From Pseudobacteriovorax sp. (GTDB lineage: Bacteria; Bdellovibrionota_B; Oligoflexia; Oligoflexales; Oligoflexaceae), in contig JABSRP010000015.1 in assembly GCA_013215145.1 (NCBI GenBank), positions 124,001 through 188,000 on the forward strand: a DNA stretch of 64,000 nt, given 5' to 3'. The translations under genes were made by a program, and so were the position numbers. The notes below the pieces were generated by a model. The model worked only from the letters and a program-made list of their open reading frames with translations. It was not told the DNA's origin and ran no database searches. Numbering within the stretch: the stretch's first letter is position 1; each line of letters starts with the position of its first letter. Of this stretch, positions 27,901-35,513 are shown piece after piece.

Positions 27901-28210
27901 TGTGGTGCATCTAGACCCTTGGTGGAATCCAGCGGTAGAAGATCAAGCCACCGATAGAGCCTACCGTTTAGGTCAAACAAAAGCTGTCACCGTGTATAGA
28001 CTGGTCTCTGTAGGCACTATTGAGGAACAGGTCATGGAGTTACACAAAGATAAAAGAGACCTAGCCACTAGTATCTTAGCTGGAAGCGGGAGCATCGATA
28101 AGCTCTCTATGGCATCACTAAGACAGCTTATCTCTGGTGAAAAAGCCGTTGAGTCACGTCATAACGTGGCTCAGACTAATCATTCAGAAAGGTCTGCCGA
28201 AATCTTCTAA
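24953..28210 (+). CDS. SNF2-family helicase with SWIM zinc finger
   Basis: 1085 residues. A SWIM-type CxCx11CxH zinc site lies near 92-108 (CTCQ then RCHHMW). A long middle region of about 450 residues is unassigned. The SNF2 ATPase begins with [15 protein letters not shown] near 625; DEAQ lies near 723, and the C-terminal lobe contains [28 protein letters not shown] and [10 protein letters not shown] near 1000. These are DNA-dependent translocases that remodel protein-DNA complexes, related to RapA. The 3' end overlaps a convergent gene by 35 bp. The start at 24953 follows a weak AAGGA signal. Confidence 0.93.
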   Translation: [1085 protein letters not shown]

Positions 28211-29198
28211 GTCCCTCCCGAGTTTCGGGGGGTAAAAAAGCAATATCACCCTTTTTATGAATCCTGACTGACCCAAAATAGGGTGTGCCTTCGCTCAAAT
28301 AGAAAGCATACCGCATACTATGACAAATACATGATTCTTGAGAATCGTCTTGGCAAACGACATGGCTTGCCCATTGCTTGTAGTTTAAAAAAGCTGTTTG
28401 CGCATCCGATTGATCCTCAAGAGCCGAGCATAGAGACTCGAAATAGAGGCTATCTGCTAACGTTTGCTTCATGACCTTAGGTTTGCCTGGATGAAAAAAG
28501 CTTACTAAGGTCGTCTCATAGGAGCTTTCATTTTGATTGACCACTAGCCAACCTATTGGTGCTAATGGTGATGGAAAGGACATGGGCTGTTCACCAGGAA
28601 AGCTCAGGGACTCGGCCTTTGATTTATAAAATATAAGACCCGACCACCAAAGAAGGCAGCCCATCAGAGTGAGGCATCCCGTAAGTCTTATGCGATTGCT
28701 AGTTTTAAAAGCTATAATAAACCCCAGTCCCGTCCCACAGATAATCCAAAATACGGGATCAATATTGAACATGATGGGCCAGGAAAAGCGTTGGAAGCTC
28801 AATGGATAGAAAAGCATGACTCCATAAGCTGTTAGATAATCAAGCAGGAGATGGCAAAAAAGATTCTGCCAAATCATCCAAATCCAAAGTTGTTTTTTCG
28901 TGAACACCGTATCTAAGGAATGACGCCAGATGAGCTTCATCATCAGCCAACTTCCCAAAAGGACCAAAGGAAGCCCAATAAACGAGTGAGTCAGTCCCCT
29001 GTGGTGAAAGTGATATAAAGTTTGCCCAAAAAGGTGGAGCAATCCATCCATATCGGAAATATTGGCCACAACGGCCGAGGAAATCATGACTTTTCCCAAA
29101 TGTTGGCGAGTGATCTCTGGAATCATGGCTGCACTGCTGGCCACCCCTATGAGACCTTGAGCTAAATTATCCAAGCTTAACCCCTTACGATGTTTCAA
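28176..29198 (-). CDS. YdjM-like membrane metal-dependent hydrolase family protein
   Basis: 340 residues. The N-terminal half carries the PF04307 (YdjM) features: S-D-M-D-G-L-L-H, then FHHRGLTHSFIGLPLVLLGSW, and CHLLLDYLTAYGVMLFYP, whose histidines and aspartates would bind metal in the membrane plane. About five transmembrane helices follow, then a C-terminal soluble domain with several cysteines (CICHSMRYAF). The family includes a LexA-regulated E. coli protein with hydrolase annotation but no proven substrate. The gene is convergent with the SNF2 helicase, overlapping by 35 bp. Function uncertain. Confidence 0.82.
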   Translation of the reverse strand: MKHRKGLSLDNLAQGLIGVASSAAMIPEITRQHLGKVMISSAVVANISDMDGLLHLFGQTLYHFHHRGLTHSFIGLPLVLLGSWLMMKLIWRHSLDTVFTKKQLWIWMIWQNLFCHLLLDYLTAYGVMLFYPLSFQRFSWPIMFNIDPVFWIICGTGLGFIIAFKTSNRIRLTGCLTLMGCLLWWSGLIFYKSKAESLSFPGEQPMSFPSPLAPIGWLVVNQNESSYETTLVSFFHPGKPKVMKQTLADSLYFESLCSALEDQSDAQTAFLNYKQWASHVVCQDDSQESCICHSMRYAFYLSEGTPYFGSVRIHKKGDIAFLPPETREGLRRFRQTFLND

Positions 29199-29259
29199 CA
29201 GATATTATGTGATCGGTAAATGCCTGAAATCCAAACATTATATTATCTTGTTTAGACTT

Positions 29260-29275
29260 CGGAGCCAAGGCTCCG
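29260..29275. other. Compact GC-rich hairpin upstream of the 71-aa membrane protein gene
   Basis: CGGAGCC and GGCTCCG are separated by AA. The hairpin lies 33 nt before ATG 29309, within its likely leader, and just upstream of a GGAGGAG ribosome binding site. It could modulate translation or terminate upstream transcription. Confidence 0.35.
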
Positions 29276-29308
29276 ATAGCCCTAGGAAACGCGGAGGAGA
29301 GGGCTCGT

Positions 29309-29524
29309 ATGAAGGCCGAACTAAACTGGCGCCAAAACTGGGACGAATGGTTACTAAAGGTAGGAATTGCCGCAGGATTGTTTCTACTTGGCATGTATAT
29401 CCCTCTGTGGTTTGGTGAGAGTCGTTATCCGCATGTCAGTGATCGAGAGTTTTCCGAACAGCAAAAAGCTTGGCGGGCGGCCTATTACCAATCACTAAAA
29501 GATAAAACCTTATCAAAAGACTAG
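29309..29524 (+). CDS. Small single-pass membrane protein, unknown
   Basis: 71 residues starting MKAELNWRQNWDEWLLKVG, with one hydrophobic helix (IAAGLFLLGMYIPLWF) and a charged, aromatic tail. The start is supported by GGAGGAGAGG 6-8 nt upstream. It is the only gene between the YdjM-like protein and the GH35 enzyme and could be cotranscribed with the latter. No family was recognised. Confidence 0.6.
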   Translation: MKAELNWRQNWDEWLLKVGIAAGLFLLGMYIPLWFGESRYPHVSDREFSEQQKAWRAAYYQSLKDKTLSKD

Positions 29525-29681
29525 TGCCATCCTTTTGAGACCTTTCACAAATCTTCCTCCTATGAGGGCCGATACTTCTGTCACTTGTTTTCGATGGCTC
29601 ATACAGCCTCTTATCAGATTGATTCTATAGTTACGCCGCATTATATTGACTCCAGACATCAGGAATAAATACAAAATCTGG

Positions 29682-32600
29682 ATGACTAATATGTGCATAC
29701 TTAAAAAATGTTGCCTGCTTATCGTTATGGGTTTCTTGAGTTGGTCGGCAGAACTAACCAGGGCAGAAACAAATACTATCCGCTTCACGCAAAACAGAAT
29801 TCAAATTGATGGCCAGTATCGCTTACTACGCGGTGGGAGTCTTCAATGGTTTCGCATGCCCGAGGAGGTCTGGGAAGATCGCATGATCCGCTTTAAAAAA
29901 GCAGGCTTTAACGCCATCGGTATGTACATCGCCTGGAATCAGATCGAACCGAGAGAAGGTGAGTTCAACTTTACGTCGCCAAATATCCGTAAATTTTTTG
30001 AATTGGCAAAAAAACATGATCTTTGGGTCATGGTGCGTCCTGGTCCATACATCACGAACGAGATGGATGGCGGTGGACTGCCGGCCTGGTTAACCCGTAA
30101 TGCTACAAAAAAGAGCTTAAAAACTGACGGGCAACCTAACTTAAGAACCCATGATAGAGACTTTATAGAACCTGTTCGTCGCTATTTGACGACATTAAAT
30201 GAAGTCCTCAAGCCTTATTTGGTTACCCAAGGTGGTCCTATCATTCTGTATGTGATCGAAAATGAGTATAATTGGTTCGAAAGATCCGTCAAAATAGATC
30301 ATTTGTTTTGGTATGAGGGCGGTATGGAAAGGCCATGGAATGCAGTACCCTCAACAAAAAAATATATCACAGCATTACGCAATATAGTCGAGGAAAGTGG
30401 AATTGATATCCCCATCATAGCCTGTCCTGGGGATGGAAAAATTTCGGCCTTGGGTGACGTTCCTCGGGTCTATCCGTTTCCTAATATCTACGAATGGGCA
30501 ACCCCTGACCAACCCGATGAGGCGGCTTGGAAAATCCTGAGCAGCATGCATAGCGAAAAGCATGGAGGCATCTACAGGGATGCGCCAAGCGGTAGTTTAG
30601 AGGTCAATCGTTCCCCTCAAGAGTTTCGTCGCATGATTATGGGCGGATTAGATGCCGTGTTTGCTTTTAACGTTGTCGGGATGGCTCAAGAAGGGTTAAT
30701 GAACGCAATATTGCTGGGAGCCAGAGCAGGAGATGTTCCACCTCATTGGGGGGTTGAGGACGAGAAACCACAGGACTGGGTAGACACTATTTTTCAATTT
30801 AATTGGGATTCTTTTATAAACGGTTTTATCGAGCCAAAATTTGGTTATTTTGGGGGCGTTGTTGATTATAAAGGAGCGATCAGTCCTAGTGGTGTCATCA
30901 ACGACTCGTGGTTTCAATTTAGACGGGATAACTTTTTTTATAATTGGTTAGAGCAGGAGATTGCTAGTTCTGGGAGAGGGATAAGAACACAGGGTCGATG
31001 GAGCGATTTTTATGTCGAACAAAAAAATTTAGGCAGTCGGGAATCGAAGAAAAAAGCTTTTTATCGCTTAGATTTTCCTGGGGGAGGACATCTTCTTTCT
31101 ATCGTCAATCAGAGCGGTAAGGTTCAGGAGATTCCCCTCGGAGGCATACACTTTAAGGAGCAACGATTTCCTAGATACATACCTATGTTGGTCCCCGTGG
31201 CCGAAGAGGTGAGGCCCACTTATACCTCCCTGCTGCTGAATCAGTTTTCCCTTTCGGAAGATTTTTTTATCGACTATTCCACTATCGAAATCCTTGAGGC
31301 TAGGACTTGGCAAGATACGACGCTGTTAAGTATTTATGGAGTTCATGGGTCAGCGGGAGAGATAGCCCTGAAAGGCGAGGGGCCATTTACTATTGAAAGC
31401 TCCCAATCCGATCTTCAGGTTTTCGAAAACTCCGAGGAAGGCTTAATTCTAGGTGTGAGCTTCTCTGAAGCTGATGTGATTTCCATTCAAGATCGTAATG
31501 GCAAGCAACTCTCAGTCATCGTAACAAATCGAAAATTAGCAGGACGCTTATGGTTTGATAAGGACATAGATCCCAGATTTGTTTTTGTAGGGCTAGATTA
31601 TCTGCAGCAATCTGGACTAAATGCGGGAACATCAAGTATTGAAGCCTATCATGACAATCGACGTCAGTACTATTTTCGACTGAATCTCGCTGAAACCTTT
31701 TCTAAAGCCATTGGGTATTCGGATTTTGGCAATGTGGGCTTTAGTCGGGTCCCATTACCTTCAATCGAAGAACCTATTGCTATGCCAGCTATAAATGTAG
31801 GTCAAGCTCGGAAGGATCCAGACTTGTTAAAACTACATTCAGAGGGATGGCTTCAGGCGACACCTGGTATGCGCTGGCAGGGCGAGCCGGAAGCCCTAGA
31901 ATGGTTTGATATCTACGGTGGATTTGCCTGGTATCATAGTTTTTTTGAGGTGGATGAGACAGGGGACCCTTCCTGGGACGAGCTATATATCCATTCCGCT
32001 AGCGATATTATAGGGATTTATGTTAATTCTCATTACCTAACGACTGTTTTACCTATGGGTACAGAAATTCATAACCAAAGTAAAAGCCAGCGCTATCGCT
32101 TTCCTAGTTTAAGGCCCTTCCTAAAAAAAGGAAAAAACGTTATTTCATTTAAGACTGAAGTCTGGGGACACGGAAGTTTCATGTTTGGGCGCGGGAGTAT
32201 ATTAGGTAGTCGTGGTAGGTATCCGGCTTTGAGTTACGAATCGCTAAAAGGCCTGTATGGTGAGGCTAAGATTGGTAAGAAAAAACTGGATAATTGGTTG
32301 CTGATACCTAAGATGACTGGGCAAAGGAGACAGTTTTACTCTGAAGATTATCCTATCTCGGGATGGGAGCATGCGGAGTTTCCTATGAGTTTGGAAAAAG
32401 GCGATGTCCTCTGGTATCGCACTGACTTTGATAGTGGTGAAACCCTTTTGGATGATGTGTTTGCCCCGATTGTTCTCAGCATTACTGGTCGCAGTGCTAA
32501 AGCTACGATTTATCTTAACGACCGTCTCATCGGACGCTGGTTGTCTGACAACGAGTGGATTAATCAAGGTGTTTGGGGACGGGCTGAGCGAGGTCTTTGG

Positions 32601-32813
32601 GTAGACCTTGATCCCGATCACTTCCCCTTAATGGAGCAAGTGCTGAAGCCAGGACGCAATCGCATCACCCTTTTAATCGAAGACACCTCCTCCTGGGATC
32701 AACCTGCCGGTGAGCTTTACAACCTGGCGTTGAAGGTGAATCGAGAAGCACGGAGAACGGAATCAAACGAGCTTTTCCATGGCATCCGATATCGACATAG
32801 AATTAATTTGTGA
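29682..32813 (+). CDS. Glycoside hydrolase family 35-like enzyme (beta-galactosidase family)
   Basis: The start is placed at ATG 29682 (MTNMCILKKCCLLIVMGFLSWS signal peptide); TTG 29646 and ATG 29691 are alternatives and none has a clear Shine-Dalgarno sequence. The (beta/alpha)8 barrel at the N-terminus has RGGSLQWFRMP, GFNAIGMYIAWNQIEPREG, WVMVRPGPYI and IENEYNWF, where the second Glu is the expected acid/base. The usual T-E-x-W nucleophile block is not obvious, so the exact specificity is uncertain. C-terminal jelly-roll domains (DIIGIYVNS, ATIYLNDRLIGRW) match GH35. Likely secreted; substrate unknown. Confidence 0.87.
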   Translation: MTNMCILKKCCLLIVMGFLSWSAELTRAETNTIRFTQNRIQIDGQYRLLRGGSLQWFRMPEEVWEDRMIRFKKAGFNAIGMYIAWNQIEPREGEFNFTSPNIRKFFELAKKHDLWVMVRPGPYITNEMDGGGLPAWLTRNATKKSLKTDGQPNLRTHDRDFIEPVRRYLTTLNEVLKPYLVTQGGPIILYVIENEYNWFERSVKIDHLFWYEGGMERPWNAVPSTKKYITALRNIVEESGIDIPIIACPGDGKISALGDVPRVYPFPNIYEWATPDQPDEAAWKILSSMHSEKHGGIYRDAPSGSLEVNRSPQEFRRMIMGGLDAVFAFNVVGMAQEGLMNAILLGARAGDVPPHWGVEDEKPQDWVDTIFQFNWDSFINGFIEPKFGYFGGVVDYKGAISPSGVINDSWFQFRRDNFFYNWLEQEIASSGRGIRTQGRWSDFYVEQKNLGSRESKKKAFYRLDFPGGGHLLSIVNQSGKVQEIPLGGIHFKEQRFPRYIPMLVPVAEEVRPTYTSLLLNQFSLSEDFFIDYSTIEILEARTWQDTTLLSIYGVHGSAGEIALKGEGPFTIESSQSDLQVFENSEEGLILGVSFSEADVISIQDRNGKQLSVIVTNRKLAGRLWFDKDIDPRFVFVGLDYLQQSGLNAGTSSIEAYHDNRRQYYFRLNLAETFSKAIGYSDFGNVGFSRVPLPSIEEPIAMPAINVGQARKDPDLLKLHSEGWLQATPGMRWQGEPEALEWFDIYGGFAWYHSFFEVDETGDPSWDELYIHSASDIIGIYVNSHYLTTVLPMGTEIHNQSKSQRYRFPSLRPFLKKGKNVISFKTEVWGHGSFMFGRGSILGSRGRYPALSYESLKGLYGEAKIGKKKLDNWLLIPKMTGQRRQFYSEDYPISGWEHAEFPMSLEKGDVLWYRTDFDSGETLLDDVFAPIVLSITGRSAKATIYLNDRLIGRWLSDNEWINQGVWGRAERGLWVDLDPDHFPLMEQVLKPGRNRITLLIEDTSSWDQPAGELYNLALKVNREARRTESNELFHGIRYRHRINL

Positions 32814-32864
32814 GAGTCGTTTCGTCGTGATTTTTTAAATGTATCGATTAGAGGAGCCTGAAAC

Positions 32865-32939
32865 ATGACTCCTTTGTGCCTCAAACGACTTTTTGGATTT
32901 GAATTTGCCTCTAAACGTGGCTTTGGAATTGATTTCTAG
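32865..32939 (+). CDS. 24-aa ORF with strong ribosome binding site
   Basis: A 24-residue frame starting MTPLCLKRLFGF has GAGGAG 8 nt upstream, stronger than that of many full genes here. It shares LKRLFGF, and the DNA string AAACGACTTTTTGG, with the 42-aa ORF at 12500. It may be a leader peptide for the secreted protein downstream, a small membrane peptide, or the 5' remnant of a frameshifted gene. The +1 frame remains open from here to 33090. Low confidence. Confidence 0.3.
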   Translation: MTPLCLKRLFGFEFASKRGFGIDF

Positions 32940-33086
32940 CCTGGATCAAATTCATCGATCATGTTACCTCCCTTCCACGACCCGCGTTTTTTTTGGAATT
33001 TGGCGCTATTGCTTTGTGAGGCAGTTTCGCAAAAATTTGGATGAATCACGGAAGGATTGGACAACAGTTGAAGGAAGGAATGAACC

Positions 33087-33701
33087 ATGAGAGTTGTAAC
33101 ACGTTTGCTAGTGGCAGTAAGTGCATTGGGACTAGGAAGTAGCGCCTATTCGTTTGCCCCGTTTTTTAGTAACTTTCAAGATCACTACGAAGCCAATGGA
33201 ATCGATGTTTCGGAGCTGTCTGCCGAAGAGAACTGCGGTGTCTGTCATGTAAGAGCCGGTGGTGGCGGAAGACGCAATGCTTACGGTCAAGATTTTGCTC
33301 GTATTACCCTAGGTCAAGGAGCGGGATTTAATGGAATAGAGTTTTTAGATTCCGATAAAGACAGCTTCATCAATCTAGAGGAGATCTTTCTTCAGACAGC
33401 CCCGGGCTCACAAGACATGGCTCCTGTCTCGCGCCTAGATTTGACCATTGAAGATGGGTTGCTGCAGGTCACTAACCTAGAGGACTGCTCGGCCCTTGAG
33501 CTCATTTCATTCGGACTGAGCTTTGTCGGTAGCGATGAAAATGAGCCGGAAACCACCGCAATTAACATCGAGCCTGAGAGCTTCGAGTCTGCGATTTCCA
33601 TAGCAGGAACAGAAGGAGTTGTTTTAGCTAAGTGTGCCGGCGAAGGTTATGTAGGTAGCCTACAAATTGAGGCTGACGAAGACGAGACGACAGAAGAATA
33701 G
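33087..33701 (+). CDS. Secreted protein with CxxCH and EF-hand-like loop
   Basis: 204 residues. A signal peptide (MRVVTRLLVAVSALGLGSSAYSFA) precedes N-C-G-V-C-H, a single c-type heme motif, near residue 55. About 40 residues later, D-S-D-K-D-S-F-I-N-L-E-E fits an EF-hand or dockerin calcium-binding loop. The C-terminal half is acidic, with two more cysteines, and no Met ligand is obvious. GGAAGG lies 8 nt upstream of ATG 33087. The fold is not that of a typical cytochrome. A periplasmic or extracellular electron carrier or structural protein is possible. Followed by a terminator-like hairpin. Confidence 0.72.
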   Translation: MRVVTRLLVAVSALGLGSSAYSFAPFFSNFQDHYEANGIDVSELSAEENCGVCHVRAGGGGRRNAYGQDFARITLGQGAGFNGIEFLDSDKDSFINLEEIFLQTAPGSQDMAPVSRLDLTIEDGLLQVTNLEDCSALELISFGLSFVGSDENEPETTAINIEPESFESAISIAGTEGVVLAKCAGEGYVGSLQIEADEDETTEE

Positions 33702-33711
33702 ACATACATAG

Positions 33712-33735
33712 GTAGGCCTGTATTCGCAGGCCTTA
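33712..33735. terminator. Hairpin after the secreted CxxCH protein gene
   Basis: GTAGGCCTG and CAGGCCTTAC pair with one bulged T around TATTCG, 10 bp after the stop. T residues are few, so Rho-independent termination is only moderately supported. It lies between convergent genes. Confidence 0.5.
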
Positions 33736-33785
33736 CTTCCACCCAATGTAGGTCACTAGAATGGTACTTGCGACTTAACAGATGT

Positions 33786-34058
33786 TTAGTCCTGTTTCGC
33801 TTTGACGATTAACTGACGCTCAATAATGGCTAGGGCGTCATGACGCTCGGTTTTGACAACAGTCGCATCCAAGCTGCGAACATAGGCTTGCCCATAAATC
33901 GAGACGCGTACCCTCGCTCTTCGAAATTCCTCTTGATCAATTTGTAATGCTTCAATGCTTGCGCTCATGCGAAAGTCAGGTTGAACCCGTTGTCCAGAGT
34001 ATTGACCACCTAGAGAAACTGAGCTCCAGCATAAAAGGATTAGACCGATGTGTTTCAA
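33786..34058 (-). CDS. Small secreted protein, unknown
   Basis: 90 residues with a signal peptide MKHIGLILLCWSSVSLGG. The mature part is basic and beta-like (ARVRVSIYGQAYVRSLDATVVKT). Its ATG overlaps the stop of the upstream regulator gene by 4 bp (ATGA), so the two are translationally coupled. No family was recognised; coupling suggests it works with or is controlled by the regulator. Confidence 0.6.
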   Translation of the reverse strand: MKHIGLILLCWSSVSLGGQYSGQRVQPDFRMSASIEALQIDQEEFRRARVRVSIYGQAYVRSLDATVVKTERHDALAIIERQLIVKAKQD

Positions 34059-34783
34059 TGTAATTCTCCCAGAAAATTTGCAAATGTAGCGGTAAATACG
34101 GGGATGTCTCCTGAACTGCTTTCTTGCGAAAGTAATTCTGCCCTCTGTTTGAAAAAATCACGCTCTAATTCAACCAATTTTTTTAGAGTTTGTTCATTTA
34201 CTTTTTCTGTAATTAAACACTGATAGGAATGATTCGAGTGTGAAACCACCTTACGATGGTCATGTATATTTTGCCATACAGAGATTTGTTTTTTTATAAG
34301 TGACGGACTCAAGACCGAGAAGTGGGCTGTCTTGGTTCGCAGCGAACCACTCTCCTCTAGCACGACTCCAGCCTCAATCAGATCATCTTTGGCATTAAGA
34401 CCTTCCTGGCCTAAAATTGCCATAATTTCGGAATTCGAGCTCCCGCTTTTGGTGGAGGCAAGTGCTATGATAATCGCATGATCCTTACTTGTTAGAAAGC
34501 TGTTGAGGCCAGGCATTTCCTCAAAAGGAGCTCCTTCAATGAGGTTGGAAAGTGAAGGCACATGCTTACGTAGGAATTCGCGTTGCTCTGAGCGATCAAA
34601 TATCACAGCTAAGATCGATAGGATGGAGTCCAAACTATGTGAGGTGATCGAGTTTTGGTAGATGCGGCGGACAGTAGCATAGCTAACGTCAGACCTAGCA
34701 GCTAAAGCACTTAGGTTAAACCCACTTCTTTTAGCACACCATCTATCAATTCCGACTACTAAATCGTGGTGCATGTCCGACAT
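34055..34783 (-). CDS. TIGR02147/DUF4423-like HTH regulator
   Basis: 242 residues. An Xre-like N-terminal HTH is visible in FNLSALAARSDVSYATVRRIYQNSI. A middle winged region follows (SNSEIMAILGQEGLNAKDDLIEAGVVLEESGSL), then a C-terminal TIGR02147-like helix ending KLVELERDFFKQRAELL. The family is common in Fibrobacter and Bdellovibrio-like bacteria, with poorly known targets. It is coupled by ATGA overlap to a small secreted protein gene. The family assignment is moderately sure. Confidence 0.7.
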   Translation of the reverse strand: MSDMHHDLVVGIDRWCAKRSGFNLSALAARSDVSYATVRRIYQNSITSHSLDSILSILAVIFDRSEQREFLRKHVPSLSNLIEGAPFEEMPGLNSFLTSKDHAIIIALASTKSGSSNSEIMAILGQEGLNAKDDLIEAGVVLEESGSLRTKTAHFSVLSPSLIKKQISVWQNIHDHRKVVSHSNHSYQCLITEKVNEQTLKKLVELERDFFKQRAELLSQESSSGDIPVFTATFANFLGELH

Positions 34784-34913
34784 GCGGTTGGCTCCCTAGC
34801 GATAATCCTTTTATTATTGCTATAACAAAGAGGCGGAGTAATCAAGGGAAAACACAGATTTTCTTGGACTTTTACCAAATGAAAATCCCCAACTTCATAA
34901 ACTATTAAAAATA

Positions 34914-35309
34914 CTAGGCGGTGCGGTTAAGCTCGTCTATCTGCTCATTGAGTGTAAAAAAATCATAAATATAGCCTAGTCCAAAAATACCGCCAGATAT
35001 CAGGTAAAGTAGGCCAGTTCCCCATTTACCCATCATCATCCGATGGACACCAAGCAACCCTAAAAACGTCAGCAGTACCCAGAAGAGGTTATAGTCATAA
35101 GGCCCTTTGATGTAGGTAATATCGGCAGTTCTATCGAGTCGCGGCATCAAAAATATATCTGCGATCCAACCGATAAAGAATAGTCCCAGGGTAAAAAAAT
35201 AGATGGTACCTGTGATTTGGCGGCCGTAGTAAAACCTATGAGACCCTGTGAAGCCAAATATTAGTAAAATATAGCCAATCAGTAAGTTGTGGGTATTTTG
35301 TGGATTCAT
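34914..35309 (-). CDS. Duplicated TM2-domain membrane protein
   Basis: 131 residues containing two TM2-type units: LLIGYILLIFGFTGSHRFYYGRQITGTIYFFTLG then WVLLTFLGLLGVHRMMMGKWGTGLLYLISGG. Each has the G-x-x-G-x-H-R-(F/M)-Y/M-x-G pattern and two helices, giving four transmembrane segments. TM2 proteins occur in bacteria and animals; in bacteria their role is unclear. Well supported as a family, without neighbours that hint at function. Confidence 0.85.
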   Translation of the reverse strand: MNPQNTHNLLIGYILLIFGFTGSHRFYYGRQITGTIYFFTLGLFFIGWIADIFLMPRLDRTADITYIKGPYDYNLFWVLLTFLGLLGVHRMMMGKWGTGLLYLISGGIFGLGYIYDFFTLNEQIDELNRTA

Positions 35310-35443
35310 AAGCTTAAGACTTTGCGATCAATGAGTTACCTTCGGATTATCCTCGGTTTGTCTCGCAATTCTACTGATACCTGAAGACTTGTCTAGAAGG
35401 GATTTACGTTGCGATTAAGGCGTGGAGGGGTAGAACAAAACTT

Positions 35444-35464
35444 GGAGAGACTATGTGTCTCTCC
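35444..35464 (-). terminator. Intrinsic terminator of the acidic SH3 lipoprotein gene
   Basis: On the minus strand GGAGAGAC and GTCTCTCC form a perfect 8-bp stem with loop ACATA, followed by AAGTTTTGTT. It begins 50 bp after the lipoprotein stop, the expected position for a Rho-independent terminator. Confidence 0.6.
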
Positions 35465-35513
35465 TATGAAATAGACAGCCATAAATTGAATCTTGAATCG
35501 GTCTGGTTTGACC

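Noticed and set aside
32893..33090. 65-aa plus-strand ORF overlapping the next gene by ATGA
   Set aside because: Its TTG start has no signal and the next gene has its own ribosome binding site. It is kept only as part of a finding.
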